Part shown: piece by piece, positions 11,024 through 23,021 of the stretch | Numbering within the stretch: the first letter of the stretch is position 1 | Layout: each line of letters begins with the position of its first letter | DNA from: Cercis canadensis | Taxonomy: Eukaryota; Streptophyta; Magnoliopsida; Fabales; Fabaceae | Direction of reading: 5' to 3' | NCBI GenBank assembly: GCA_003255065.1 | Contig: QAOA01001274.1 | Coordinates: forward strand, 115,819-179,818 | DNA: 64,000 bases | Position numbers and translations under genes: made by a program | Notes under the pieces: model-generated | The model's input: only the letters and a program-made list of their open reading frames with translations | What the model was told of the DNA's origin: nothing | The model's database searches: none

Positions 11024-12258
11024 AGCAAGTAAAAAAAGAAAAGATGAGGGGGGCAGCAGTTAACTAAAGGGGCAAAGTAGGAAACAATGGAAGGAAAGAA
11101 AAGTCAAAACAATGAGAACCACCCGTTTTAGGAAAGGTCCATACGCAAGAACCAAGAGGCAAAGTGAAAAAACGGTTTTCTTTCTTGGAAGCAGAGAGCA
11201 GAATTTTTGAAGGGGAATAGCAGAGAGCATATTTCCTGAAGAGAGAAATCAGAGCTCTGTAAAGAGCAACCAAGAGAGAGTGGGTGTGCGTGAGAGAGAA
11301 TAGAGAGAAGAAAGATGAAGAGAATAACTGATTAGTGTGAAGGAAAGGCTGGAAACAAGCTAATAGCAATTTGGGATCAGACCCATTTCATGCCCAGGGG
11401 AGTTCTCAAGTTCGTAATTCTCTCTCCTTTACTTCATTTTGGATATTCTCTATTGTTTGGAAAATTTGATTCGAGGTTATTGAGAACTGATTCGTATATC
11501 CATGAGGTTGTGGGATTTGAGCTTTTATTTTGAAATTTGAGTTTTTGGTGTTTAAATTGCATTTCTATTTTGCATGAGTTTTGTTATAATTTGTGGGATG
11601 TTGAAGATCTTGTTTTAGAGAGATGGGGATATGTTGACTTGAGGTCAAATTATGGATAATTAACTAGAGATTATGTAAGTCCCCTCTTATTTTGAATTTG
11701 TATATCGGTTCTGTTGTTTGATGAATAGATCATGTTTTCTAGTTGTTTCCATAATTCTGAACTGGGATTTGGTGTTGAGATTGACATTAACTAGCATGAT
11801 AAATTCAGTGTGTTCTTCACACTTGATAGAAATGGGGTATGCAATTTTGTGTTGATCTACGACTTGCTAAGCATCTAGCACAAACAAATCTAGTTTGACT
11901 CATGAACATAATGAAATTTCATTTATATGATTATGTTATTCGGTTCTTGCAAATATAGGTAGTTGTTTATTGCTTTTGTTTTCGGTTTTCTTGTCTCTTT
12001 TCTGGATGTAAATTTGGGACAGAGGTTTTTGTTTTAGCCAATTTGAAACTCAAGGGCGGAAGCACAACTTGTATGGTTTGCTTATTGTAATGAATTCATC
12101 ACATGTTATTTCTTGAGCTTATGGACCACAAATGAGTTAAACATTATTTGGAGATTCTTCAAATCCTCTTACTCATGGCATGAAGCATGTGAAGTTTTAA
12201 TTTAGTGTTTGATTTAAAATGTTTGACTGCTGTGAATCTAAATGGCATGCTGGTTGAT

Positions 12259-12262
<4 letters not shown>

Positions 12263-12290
<28 letters not shown>
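12263..12290. repeat. (TG)n microsatellite
   Basis: An uninterrupted TG run of about 28 bp inside the 3.3 kb insertion. Confidence 0.95.
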
Positions 12291-12293
<3 letters not shown>

Positions 12294-13924
12294 ACTCTTA
12301 TGTTTTTGATCATGTACTACATGGATCACTTTGCTTCCTAGAAAGAGCTGAATTCCTCCCAAATAAGAGTTTTGGCTCCTTTGCATCATGGTTGTCCTCT
12401 TGTGAAGTAAGTGTTGCCTAGAAAATTTCATAATTCATGCTTTCACATTCACATATGTATTCTAGAAAGATAATAGAGGTGCTGCTCCATTAACCTTTAA
12501 CATGTTTGAGGATAAATTCATTGTTGGTGACATTAATGCTTTGAATTTCTCTGTTTTCGGGTCTGTCAGACAGCTCTGGCAGCACTCAATCATTGATTTG
12601 TTTCTAGAGATTCAGGCTCCATTTTAAGTGATGTTGGTCTCATTAGAACCGTAAGATGCATGTATTCAATGTGTAAATTTTTCAGATCTTTTGCAAGGTT
12701 AGTTTGCTTCCAGTTTGCATGGAAAGTTTGGCTTTTTTCTGAGTTGTCAAACTTGTTGTTCTTCTCTAGCAGTACTCAATGTTTGATTTATTTCTGGAGC
12801 TATAGAGCTCGAATTTTAGCATTGTTGGTCTCATTAGAACCGGGAGACATGTATCTCTATTTTATGTAAGTTTCAAATTTTTTGCATGTCTAGTTTACTA
12901 CCATTTTTGGTTTGAACTTAGCTACTTAAGAATGCACTGACACTGATGCCTTATCTCTGGCAGTGTTCGGTCTTTCATTTTTTTTTTTGAATTTTTACAA
13001 ATCCAAATTAAGTGATTTTAATTTTATTAAAACCGTAGGACATGTGGCTTCAATGTATATAATTTTTAGAATTTTTGCATGTCTAGTTCACTCTCAGTTT
13101 TGTCTCTTAAGAACCATAAGTCTTTAAGTCTTGCCTAATTTGTGTTTTGGTATATATGAGCATCCTCGGACATAATTCATGGTAATTATGAGTACAAGTA
13201 AATCGGAAGACCCAACCGGAATATATCCAGATGCAAGCTTGGAGCAAGAACGTTGTTTTATTTATCTTTTTTTTTTTTTTTTTTTTTTTAATTTTTGAAT
13301 GTTATTTAAGATTTCTCAGTACTTAGATTTTGAGACAAGTTTTGTAATATTTAAAATCATGCGTTTGCATTGCATGTAAAAATATACCTGGATCGCGTAG
13401 TATCCGCATGCCCCTTCACTTATCATGGGAGAATAGGGCGAGCCAGTCCTATATGAGATGCTTTTCTCTATCCGATCCAGGTGAAGGTAGTGCCACTTTG
13501 GACGGTCCCTTCATGCGATGAATGGGTGGAAATATTTAGGTCTCGATAGATAATTCATGCATTGCACATTTAAATTTTGGGTTCTTATTTTTTTTTTTTA
13601 GATATTCTTATAATCAATTTATTATTCTGGGGTAAATAAAATATATATTTTTGGCCATATTCTATTCGCACAACTAATTTAGGGTAATCGTCTTTAGATG
13701 GATGCTATGGGGTGCCTAACACCTTTCTTACACATAAACAGACTCTTGAACCCTCTCTGGTTCGCAGACCGATGTTTTTATTATTTAATAAAAAAAAAGT
13801 TTTCCAATTGTTCCCTATTTTCTTACTACAATTGGTGGCGACGCCAAGTTTTCTTTTGAAAACTAATCTTTTTCTCTTTAAGTCGGCCATCCGCGTCGTA
13901 GCAACCTTTGAGTACGTTGTGACA

Positions 13925-15242
13925 ATATTTTAACAATTAGCATTCCATAGGGAAGATTGGTTTTAATCCTTGTCCCTTTAACAAAAGCTGCCATTGTACT
14001 TAAGATCAATCTTGGCAAATTCAAAGGCAGTTGATTCTTCAAATGATATAAGAGATAAGGTCAGGTGTAGAGAATTCATTATGACTGCCTATTCTTGGTA
14101 ATAGGTGAGAGGTGATAATTTTGGCAAGTGTTCTGGTTATGGAATTGAAACAGTGAATGGATGGAGGTTTGCCCTGGCCTCTTTGATAAGAATGATCACA
14201 AATTGATGTCATTGCATCATCAAATTAAATGAGTTTAGAGGGCCATACTTTTTGTACAAACCTACCATCCCCTTTAACAGGCAATTTAAGAATACTAGCT
14301 AACACACACTCAGATATAACCATTCAACCCCAACAACATATGACTTCAAGTAAACAGTACCAGAATCTGAGCCTTTGAGAGGCTACACATGTGCATAAAA
14401 AAGTCTTATTACCTTGGACATTATAGGTTCATCAATTTTGAGTATGCTGGACCACCCATGACAGCAAATGCTTTTTTAATGGTCTTTGTTGCCGAGGAGA
14501 TAGAATCCCATTCAACAATGCACCCAGGTGCAATTGTTCTCTTGTCATAGAGCTTGAGGAAATTTTCCTCAGCAGTAGCACTTTCGAATACATTGGGATC
14601 CTGCTCAGTTGAAGTACATTCAGTAGTACTCTTAGAATTCCTTTTACCAGCAGGACTGTTATTAGAAGCATGACTTTTACCAGCAATCCTTTTAACAAAA
14701 GGACTCTTATCAGAAGCAGCACTCTTACGGGAAGCACGTTAGCAAATGTATTCTTAGCAAAGGCTTTAGCTTTTGAAGGTTTAGGATTAGGGACTTTTGG
14801 TTTTGGGATAAATGCTATTTTTCTGGCCAACATTTTAACCCTCTTTGGTCTGGAAGGAGGCTCTGTAGGGTTGGATGCAGGTGTTGGTTCAGGTTCTTTA
14901 AAGGAAGATGGTATTTGAGAGGTGTCAACTGGCGGGTCAGGAGTGGATGAGGTTTCTGATGGTTTGGAGATATCAATAGGTGATGAAGGAGAGGGTGATT
15001 GAGATGGTTTAGAAGTATGAGAGGGAGAAGGAATAGGTGATAAAGGAGGTGAAGACAATTTACCTTTGCCTTTATCAGAACGAGAAGCAAACTTCCTTGC
15101 TCATTGAATTATAGCTTCAATGTCATCTTTCTCCTTTGAAGAAGATGAATCTTCCACTTGGAGGTTTCTCACGGGAAGAATCCGCTTCAGCTTTTCCCTT
15201 GAACTGAACTCTCAATCTCTAACTTGCCCTTATTCTATTAAT
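13925..15242 (-). pseudogene. Sirevirus env-like ORF, N-terminal and central part (copy 1)
   Basis: The minus strand aligns with 52560-53841 of the second copy. The N-terminal third is Pro/Ser-rich (frames at 14432-15058 and 14815-15090), followed by a more conserved central domain with several frameshifts. The start codon is lost: the position equal to the second copy's ATG reads ATT at 15240-15242. It is followed after 10 codons' worth of homology by the 3.3 kb insertion. It cannot give an intact protein. Confidence 0.7.
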
Positions 15243-15924
15243 GACTCTTAGCAGTTAACAACCTAGCTTTGTAGACTGGTAGATAAGAGAACAAGAACAG
15301 GCACTCACTGAGGAAGAAGGAGATCATGCAGAGAGGAATCAGAAATGAAGGAGAAATAGGGGAAATGAGAGATGAACAGTTAGGTTCCAATTTTGAAGGA
15401 GAAAGGAAGAAATTTTAGCCCGGGAATGCAATGGAACAAAACGGTGCATTTTGGCAATATGAGGACCGGTTATTGAGTTAAACGAGCGTTTTGGCCAAAG
15501 ATGAAAGACTGGTCACCGGTCATTATGAAACACACATTTTGGCCAAAGACTAGAAAACGCGGGCCAAGAGAATAGAGGCCCAGAGTCAGTAAAACCATAT
15601 CGCCCCAAAAAAAAAAACTTCAGTTCAAAAATAGATAAGAAGGGCCTTTAAAAGGATTAGTCCAAAATTGCTGAAGTCTTTCAAAATAAAAAGCTAAGTC
15701 AAAAATCAAAAGAAATTTGGCAGCCCATAAAATTAAAAAAAAAAATAAAAGAAATATTGGGCACACATACAAAAGATACACCAAACTTTTAGATTTCTTT
15801 TTCTAAAAATTCAGATGAGATGAGCATTTACCGAAGACATTCAACAGCCAAAAAAAATCCTTAACGCAAAATAAATGAAATGCATATGGACAAGCATTAT
15901 ACACACATACACAAGGACAATTCA
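15243..15924. other. Spacer between pol and env-like ORF of Sirevirus copy 1
   Basis: Non-coding, matching 53842-54468 in the second copy in part. Contains short A-rich tracts. No gene seen. Confidence 0.6.
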
Positions 15925-18900
15925 TCAAGACATATTTATCATGCCCAATTCGTGCCTCAAGAGACAGAACCTTTCTTCAACTAATGGCTTTGTAAAATTA
16001 TCAGAAAGCTGATTTTCACTGTTAGTAAAAGAAAGTTCTATGTTACCCTTAAGAACATAATCTCTAAGAAAATGATGCTTTATGTCTATATGCTTGGTCC
16101 TAGAGTGCTGAACTGGATTTCTTGCAATGTTTGTAGCACTGGTGTTATCACACACCAAAAGAATTTTGTTTAGAATTATACCATAATCAACAAGCTATTG
16201 TTTCATCCATAACACTTGTGAATAACATAATCCAGCAGCCATGTACTCAGCTTTAATTGTTGATTGAGCAACTGAATTTTATTTCTTAGATTGCCAAGAG
16301 ACCAATACTCCTCCAAGAAATTGACAACGTTCACTAGTGTTCTTTCGATCAATGGAATAACCAGCATAATCAAAATCTGTATAAGAAACTAGTTCGAAAA
16401 AACTAGTTCTACTGAACCATAAACCAACATTCACAAAATTGATTAGATATCGAAACATTCTTTTGACAATAGTCAAATGAGATTCCTTTGGATTAACTTG
16501 AAATATGACACATAGATATTTGGCCTACTAGCAGTCAAATACAGTAAGGATCCAATCATACCTCTATATCTTTTCTCACAGACAGATTTACCTTTCTTGT
16601 GCAAAACTAGTTTTGCAGTAGGACTCATAGGTGTTGAAATACCTTTTGTATTGTCCATGCCAAAACGTTTGAGTAGTTCTCTTGTGTACTTGGACAGATT
16701 AATAAAAATTTCATATCTCATTTGCTTCACTTGAAGCCCAAGAAAGAAGTTAAGTTCTCCCATCATACTCATCTCAAATTTACTCTTCATTAGAGACTCA
16801 AAATCCTTGCACAACTCATTATTAGTTGATCCAAAAATGTGTCATCAACATAAATTTGAGCTATGATAATACTATGAGACAATCTTTTGGTGAACAGCGT
16901 GGTATCAACTTTCCCTCTTAAAAAATCATTTTTCATAAAAAACTCACTGAGTCTATCATACCAAGCTCTAGGAGCTTGCTTAAGACCATAGAGAACTTTG
17001 GAGAGTTTAAACATATGATTAGGGAAGTCTAGATTTTCAAAACTAGGAGGCTGTTTAACAAACACTTCTTCATTAATATAACCATTTAAAAAAGAACTTT
17101 TCACATCCATTTGAAAAACTTTAAAGCCTTTGAAAGATGCAAATGCAAGAAACATTCTAATGGCTTCTAATCTAGCTACATGAGCAAAAGTTTCTTCAAA
17201 GTCTATACCTTCCTATTGATTAAAGCCTTGAGCTACCAATCTTGCTTTGTTTCTCACAATCTTGCCATCCTTATCAAGCTTATTTCGAAAAAGCCATATT
17301 GTGCCAATGATTATGTGACCTTTTGGGTCAGGTACAAGAGTCTAAACTTGGTTCCTTAAGAACTGATTCAATTATTCTTGCATCGCCATTATCCAAGCCT
17401 TTTCTTGTAATGCCTCACCAATTTTGGTGGGTTCGGATAGAGATAATAGAGCCAAGTTCACATGCTTATCTCTAAGAGATGCTCTTGTACTAATTCCTCT
17501 TTCCAAGTCATCAATCACTTTTTCAATTGGATGATCTTTTAAAAATTTGTTTTCTTTTGGTAGTGAGTCTTTCACATTATTCTGTAGGGCTTATTCCTGA
17601 ACTGGTTCTGAGAGATTTAATTCTATGTGAATTGAGTCACAAGGAATTTGATCTGCTGCTTTCTCTGGGTTGTTCTCTTCCTTAGAAGATACTTTGATGC
17701 TTTCCTACACTATCTCATTTTCCTCAAGAATTTTTGAAATCAAAAGACTGTTAGATTCATCAAAAACCACATGTATTGATTCTTCTACAATGAGAGTTCT
17801 TTTATTAAAAACTTTATAAGCTTTACTAGACAAAGAGTAACCCAAGAAAATAGCTTTATCAGATTTTGAATCAATTTTTTCCAAATGTTCTTTTCCATTG
17901 TTTAACATAAAACATTTACAGCCAAATTCATGAAAGTAGCTCATATTAGGTTTTCTCCCTTTCCAAAGCTCATATGAAGTTTTATTCAAAATAGGCCTAA
18001 TTAAGCATTTATTCAAAATATAACATGCTGTGTTTACAGCTTCAGCCCAAAAGTATTTTGGCAAATCATTTTCACACAACATAGTTCTTCCCATCTCCAC
18101 TAGAGTTTTATTTTTCCTTTCAACCACACCATTTTGTTTGGGGCGTTCTAAGGCAAAAAAAATTATGGTGGATTCCTTGATTTTCACATAAATTTTTGAA
18201 CAATTTGTTTTCAAATTCTCCACCATGATCACTCCTAATTGAGATGATAGCAAAACCTTTTCCATTTTGCACTCTTTTGCTGAAATTTTCAAAAACATAA
18301 AAAATGTCATTCTTATGAGCAAGAAAGAAAACCCAAGTGAAACTTGAAAAGTCGTCCACAATAACTAGACCATATTTCTTTCCATTTAAGCTTGATGTAG
18401 ATGCTGGTCCAAAGAGATCCATATGGAGAAGATTGAGGGGCTTAGAAGATGACAATTCTTTCTTAGATTTGAAAGAGGATTTTATTTGTTTACCTTGCTG
18501 ACAAGCAGCACAAATCTTGTCCTTTTCAAACACTAGTTTAGGTAATCGTGAAACCAGTTCTTTCTTAAAAAGCTTAGAAATTAGTTTAAAGTTTGCATGT
18601 CCAAGTCTTCTATGCCACAACCAAGAATTATTGCTTTGAGAAGAAAAACATGTTTCCTTTTTAGAATTTAAAGAATTTCCAGACACAGTATACATATTGG
18701 AGCTTCTTTGACCAACAAATAGAACATCATCAGAATTTTTCTTGTGCATCATGCAATGAGGAATTTCAAAAATGATTTTGTGACCCTCATCACAAAACTG
18801 ACTTATACTCAGCAAATTATACATCAATCCTTTGACTAAGTAGACATTGTCAATGAGTAGATTAGGAGAGATTTTGATTTTACCTAATCCGACAATTCTA

Positions 18901-19052
18901 CCTTTGCTATTGTCACCAAAAGAGACATATCCCAAATCCACTTTGTTAAAGAAGACAAACTTTGAAGGATCTCTAGTCATGTGCCTAGAGCAGCTACTGT
19001 CCAGATACCAACAATCACTTTTGGCTTGATAGCAAACTTGCAATAAGATCAC
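15925..19052 (-). pseudogene. pol: Sirevirus pol (protease, integrase, reverse transcriptase, RNase H), copy 1
   Basis: Domains follow in copia order on the minus strand. The aspartic protease is at 19040-18950. The integrase zinc finger (Trp-His...His...Cys-x2-Cys) and core run from about 18620 to 17950, including Ser-Asp-His-Gly-Gly-Glu-Phe and Val-Val-Glu-Arg-Lys-Asn. Reverse transcriptase spans about 17150-16480, with Tyr-Gly-Leu-Lys-Gln-Ala-Pro-Arg-Ala-Trp-Tyr and Tyr-Val-Asp-Asp. RNase H spans about 16480-15925. The protease catalytic motif reads Asp-Ser-Ser, not the usual Asp-Ser-Gly found in the second copy, so the protease is probably dead. Reading frames change near 18120-18360, 17575, 17155, 16814, 16476 and 16158. 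The product would be broken. Confidence 0.9.
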
Positions 19053-19081
19053 AGATGCTTAGGTACCCAAAATTCTTTAGG

Positions 19082-20725
19082 TCATTTCATGTTAGAAGCA
19101 AATGTGCCTTTAGGCACCCATACCATCTTTCTTCCAGCACAAAGTTTCTTATAGGAGCATGCATTAGGAAAATGTCCTACATATCCACAGTAAAAGCAAG
19201 TTCCTTTAGAAAAGGAATGTGAGGAGAAAGCTTTGACAAAAGAGTTTTTCGAAACCTTTGAAGTGCTAGGCTGAACATAACCTAAACCAGTTCTATCATT
19301 GCTTACTTTTTGCTTTCCTAACATAGAATTCAAATTATTTCTTCCTTTAACAAACTTGGCTAAGTCTCCAGATAATTCATTTACTTTTTCTTTTAGCTTG
19401 TAATTTTCATTTTTGAGAGAAGAAGTAAAATGATTTTCTTTTTCAAGAATTTCATTCTTGTGCTGAAGAGTTTTAAGTCTATAAGTCAAAGAAATATTAT
19501 CTTTCTCAAGTTCCTCTATCACATTAATCTGACTTTTTATGATTTTCTTATCAGCAATGAGTTTTGCTAATCGTTTCTCATAATCAAAAGATAAATCATC
19601 AAAAACATGACTTAGTTCATCATAAGTAGGAAGAAGTTCAAGATCTAGATCACTTTCCTCACGTTTTTCTCCAGAACTTTCTCCCGTTGCCATAAGACAC
19701 AGATTGACAATGTTTTCCTCTTCTGATTCATCAGTCTCTAAGGTTGAATCCTCATCACTCCAGGTAGCCACCATAGCTTTCTTCTTATCCTTTCTGAAGA
19801 ACCTCTTCTTGTTGAGGTTTGGACATTCAAGTTTAATGTGACCTGACCTTTTGCATTCATAGCATATGATAGACTCCTTGTTGCTTTCTCCTTTGGTGAA
19901 GTCTTTGTGACCTTTAGGTGGAAATCTCTTCTTCTCTTTTCTTTTCCTCATCATATCAAGAACTCTTCTTGTCACCAATGCTACATCATTATCACTAGAG
20001 GCTAGTTCTCTTTGAGTACTAGTCTCTGGAACAATAGAAGCGAGAGCTAAACTTTTCTTTCTTTCTCCTGCCATGTTCTTCTTTTCTATGATCAACATCT
20101 GATGTGATTCAAGAGTGACTCTTAGAGAATCTACAGTAAGTTCATTAGATTCTGCAAATTGGAGCAAGACAGTTACTTTGGAGTCCCATTTTTCATTGAG
20201 ACATCTCAAAATTTTCTTGACTTGTTCCTTTTGAGTGTAGATTCTTCCAAGACCTTTTAGATTATTGATGATGCTTAAGAACTGAGCAAAGAAAGAATCC
20301 AGAGATTCATCTTGAGTCATGTGAAACATTTCATACTTGGTAGAGTAGATATCAATCTTTGCTTCTTTGACATGGCTTGTTCCTTCGTGAATGACAACAA
20401 GTCTATCCCACATTTCCTTTGCAATATTGCAAGAAGCAATGTTCTCATATTCTGTAGCAGATACACCACATACAATATTGTACCTAGCTTTGGAATTAAG
20501 AGTGAATTTGAGCTTGTCTTCAGTGGTAAACTCGTGTTCTTCTTTTGGAATAGTAGCTCCTTCCACTACTTTGGTAGGAGGTGTGAGACCATTTTTGGCT
20601 ATTTGCCAAACTTCATAATCGATTGTCTCAAGATACATTTCCATGCCTTGCTTCCAGTAGGGATAGTTTTCTCCATTGAAGAATGGAGGTTTGTGAGAAG
20701 AGTAAGACTCATTTTGGTTGTTCAT
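19082..20725 (-). CDS. gag: Sirevirus gag, copy 1 (open, 547 residues)
   Basis: An uninterrupted frame from an ATG at 20725, about 75 bp after the primer-binding site. The N-terminal half (residues about 15-215) is the copia gag/UBN2 core. A first zinc knuckle of form Cys-x2-Cys-x4-His-x4-Cys lies at residues about 288-301, acidic and coiled-coil segments at about 330-470, and a second intact knuckle at about 510-523. Two widely separated knuckles are typical of Sireviruses. The protein would coat the element RNA in the cytoplasm. Pol begins 29 bp downstream in another frame. The 5' part is duplicated at 23022-24127, where three stops have appeared. Confidence 0.9.
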   Translation of the reverse strand: MNNQNESYSSHKPPFFNGENYPYWKQGMEMYLETIDYEVWQIAKNGLTPPTKVVEGATIPKEEHEFTTEDKLKFTLNSKARYNIVCGVSATEYENIASCNIAKEMWDRLVVIHEGTSHVKEAKIDIYSTKYEMFHMTQDESLDSFFAQFLSIINNLKGLGRIYTQKEQVKKILRCLNEKWDSKVTVLLQFAESNELTVDSLRVTLESHQMLIIEKKNMAGERKKSLALASIVPETSTQRELASSDNDVALVTRRVLDMMRKRKEKKRFPPKGHKDFTKGESNKESIICYECKRSGHIKLECPNLNKKRFFRKDKKKAMVATWSDEDSTLETDESEEENIVNLCLMATGESSGEKREESDLDLELLPTYDELSHVFDDLSFDYEKRLAKLIADKKIIKSQINVIEELEKDNISLTYRLKTLQHKNEILEKENHFTSSLKNENYKLKEKVNELSGDLAKFVKGRNNLNSMLGKQKVSNDRTGLGYVQPSTSKVSKNSFVKAFSSHSFSKGTCFYCGYVGHFPNACSYKKLCAGRKMVWVPKGTFASNMK

Positions 20726-20798
20726 GGTACCTGCAACACAAACTTAATAGGATCTTTAGCTCTTAGTAAGTTAGACCAGTAAGATAAGATGAGCATAA

Positions 20799-20810
20799 GC
20801 TCTGATACCA
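20799..20810 (-). promoter_or_regulatory. Primer-binding site of Sirevirus copy 1
   Basis: The minus strand reads TGGTATCAGAGC two bases inside the 5' LTR, complementary to the 3' end of initiator-Met tRNA. Confidence 0.92.
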
Positions 20811-20812
20811 AT

Positions 20813-21896
20813 TGAGAGTTGCAGAGTATATTCCTGGAGAAGGGGTGAATAGGAATTATTAAAAAATTACTCATAAAACAAATTCAAATAGCAGATTTGT
20901 TTAAGAACTAGTTCTTTGACAAATACCATATTTGAATAAAATGAGATAACCTAATAAACCATTTAAAATAAAACAGAAGTTAATCCAGAAGATCAGAGAT
21001 GGAGAAAAAGAAAATTTGCAAGAGTCTTTATAGTGGTTCGGCTTAACATGCCTACATCCACTTCTTCCATATCATGGGGTCCCACTATTCTTCAAGTTTA
21101 TTTTTCCAAGCTTCTTCAAGCTTCACAACCATGATTTTTGTTTTTCAAGCTAACCATAAACTCTCTCTCTCTCTCTAACTCACTAAAGATTACTCTCATG
21201 GATTTCTCCCATAGAAATCCAGATACAAAACCTAAGTGTTTTTGTTCAGCCCCAAAGAAGAAATTCTCTTACAGAGTAAAAATGATAATATGAAGTTCTT
21301 GAAGCATGGAGAGATAACCGAGAAGAAGAAGAAGAGTAAAACTCTTAACAATGACTTCCTTCTCTCTCTAAAATATTTTCTTCTTACTTTTCTTCATGCA
21401 TACCAAAGCCTTGGAAGTTCCCCTTTCTTTTTTTCCTTTCTTATGCACGTGAAAGACAAATAGGGAGGCATAGAAGGAGCCACCAACCGGTTGACACCAT
21501 GTCAATCAATCAAAAAGGCTTTTGTCCTTTTGTCCCAAAAAGTCTTACTTTGTATAAGAGAAGTAGGTAAACTTTTCCTTGAAACAAGGACCTTACATTA
21601 GTCACTTCAAGAAAGTACTTTTCAATCTCAACTAACATAACTCTTAGTTAAATTGTAAAAGGCTAAATTTGGCTAGAGTCCTTGACAAACTTATCCACAT
21701 AAGCAATATTTGAAACTCTCATTATCAAGTGGAGCTTGCTCACAGATGCAAGAACTAGTTCATAAGAACAAGTTCTTTAAGGCTTCTTTTCAAATCAGTT
21801 CTAAATAAGAACTTAGAGAAAAAAACAAACACATATTAGAAATAACAAGACATTTTGTTATCATCAAAACAGGACAAGAGACTTGTGGGGCTAACA
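20813..21896 (-). repeat. 5' LTR of Sirevirus copy 1
   Basis: About 1.08 kb, TG...CA on the plus strand, partner of 8592-9690. It lacks one AACTAGTTCT-containing segment that the 3' LTR has. The same LTR appears again at 24215-25262 in the duplicated region. Confidence 0.92.
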
Positions 21897-22508
21897 ATAT
21901 ATATATATAGTCTCTAGTACTAATTTAGCTTAATAATTCCCCTGAATTAGGTAATATTTGGGCAGCGTCATGTGGGAATTATGTATGCAGATCTAGTAGA
22001 AAACTGGCATAACGTATTTCAAGCTTAGGGCAAATTTCTATGTTAACATCAAATTTTGAAGCTAAATGCGGTAACAAAAATTATCTTGTGGAGAATGTGA
22101 TATGTGGTTGCTGGATATGACAATCCAAGATTACTTTTGATGTCTTGCATAAAACTGTGATCTATTCTTGGGAGTATTTCTATCATTTGGAAGCAACAAG
22201 TCATGAGAAAATACATTAAAACTTTGAAGAAGCATGGGCTTAGTTGGGATCCATGTAGAAGAAAATGATTCAGATTTCAGTTTGGTTACCTGAGCTAGTT
22301 TGAGATGTGATATCCGTTACAGTGGTACTCAGATGATCTTTGGCTGGTTCTATGTGTTGAAGCTAAAACCCGTAATATATGTGAGTTCTTTAAATCCATT
22401 TTGAATTAACTAGCTTGAATGCAGTAAATCTAAATTTGGAGAGGGGAAAATTGAAGGATGAAGGATGCATCTTGTTCATGTAGTTGATTACAGAGGCAAT
22501 TCTGTTTT
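21897..22508. other. Sirevirus flank, first copy of a duplicated unique segment
   Basis: The sequence right of the element. It is repeated essentially base for base at 25263-25874. No gene recognised. It stops abruptly at the N gap. Confidence 0.7.
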
Positions 22509-23021
22509 NNNNNNNNNNNNNNNNNNNNNNNNNNNNNNNNNNNNNNNNNNNNNNNNNNNNNNNNNNNNNNNNNNNNNNNNNNNNNNNNNNNNNNNNNNNN
22601 NNNNNNNNNNNNNNNNNNNNNNNNNNNNNNNNNNNNNNNNNNNNNNNNNNNNNNNNNNNNNNNNNNNNNNNNNNNNNNNNNNNNNNNNNNNNNNNNNNNN
22701 NNNNNNNNNNNNNNNNNNNNNNNNNNNNNNNNNNNNNNNNNNNNNNNNNNNNNNNNNNNNNNNNNNNNNNNNNNNNNNNNNNNNNNNNNNNNNNNNNNNN
22801 NNNNNNNNNNNNNNNNNNNNNNNNNNNNNNNNNNNNNNNNNNNNNNNNNNNNNNNNNNNNNNNNNNNNNNNNNNNNNNNNNNNNNNNNNNNNNNNNNNNN
22901 NNNNNNNNNNNNNNNNNNNNNNNNNNNNNNNNNNNNNNNNNNNNNNNNNNNNNNNNNNNNNNNNNNNNNNNNNNNNNNNNNNNNNNNNNNNNNNNNNNNN
23001 NNNNNNNNNNNNNNNNNNNNN
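22509..23021. other. Assembly gap (513 N)
   Basis: Run of N between two overlapping sequence copies. See the duplication at 23022-25874. Confidence 0.99.

Larger units (their letters stand above)
10598..13924. mobile_element. 3.3 kb TG...CA insertion in the env-like ORF (large solo LTR or LARD-type element)
   Basis: The insert begins TGTAGACACCG and ends GTTGTGACA, flanked by ATAGT (10593-10597) and ATATT (13925-13929), a 5 bp target duplication with one mismatch. Removing it restores alignment with the uninterrupted env-like ORF of the second copy. No gag or pol is visible. The 3' end with GGTGGCGACGCC resembles ends of large Ty3/gypsy (Tat/Ogre-like) LTRs as I remember them, so a solo LTR or a large non-coding derivative is the best reading. 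It includes a C/G homopolymer and one N at 11023, a (TG)n tract, and long T runs near 13270. Confidence 0.7.
8592..21896 (-). mobile_element. Sirevirus-type Ty1/copia retrotransposon, copy 1 (decayed, complete with LTRs)
   Basis: The element lies on the minus strand: 5' LTR at 20813-21896, primer-binding site, gag, pol, env-like third ORF, polypurine tract, 3' LTR at 8592-9690. Both LTRs run TG...CA on the plus strand. The flanks are ATATA on both sides, a 5 bp target duplication although inside an (AT)n tract. Long LTRs, a gag with two zinc knuckles, a Met-tRNA primer site and an extra ORF after RNase H are hallmarks of the SIRE/Maximus (Sirevirus) lineage. Pol carries many frameshifts and the env-like ORF is split by a 3.3 kb insertion, so this copy cannot be autonomous. 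Gag is still open. Confidence 0.92.

Noticed and set aside
11064..11369. 101-codon frame with hydrophobic start
   Set aside because: Lies within the 3.3 kb insertion, low-complexity Ser/Phe/Leu from CT-rich sequence, no family resemblance.
12159..12431. 90-codon minus-strand frame with a His/Thr repeat
   Set aside because: The repeat is the (TG)n microsatellite read backwards, inside a non-coding mobile insertion.
14670..14918. Plus-strand frame of 82 codons with repeated Gly/Leu
   Set aside because: Antisense shadow of the Pro/Ser-rich env-like ORF.
20312..20782. 156-codon plus-strand frame (and the same at 23714-24184)
   Set aside because: Antisense shadow of Sirevirus gag; both copies are open only because they are the same duplicated sequence.
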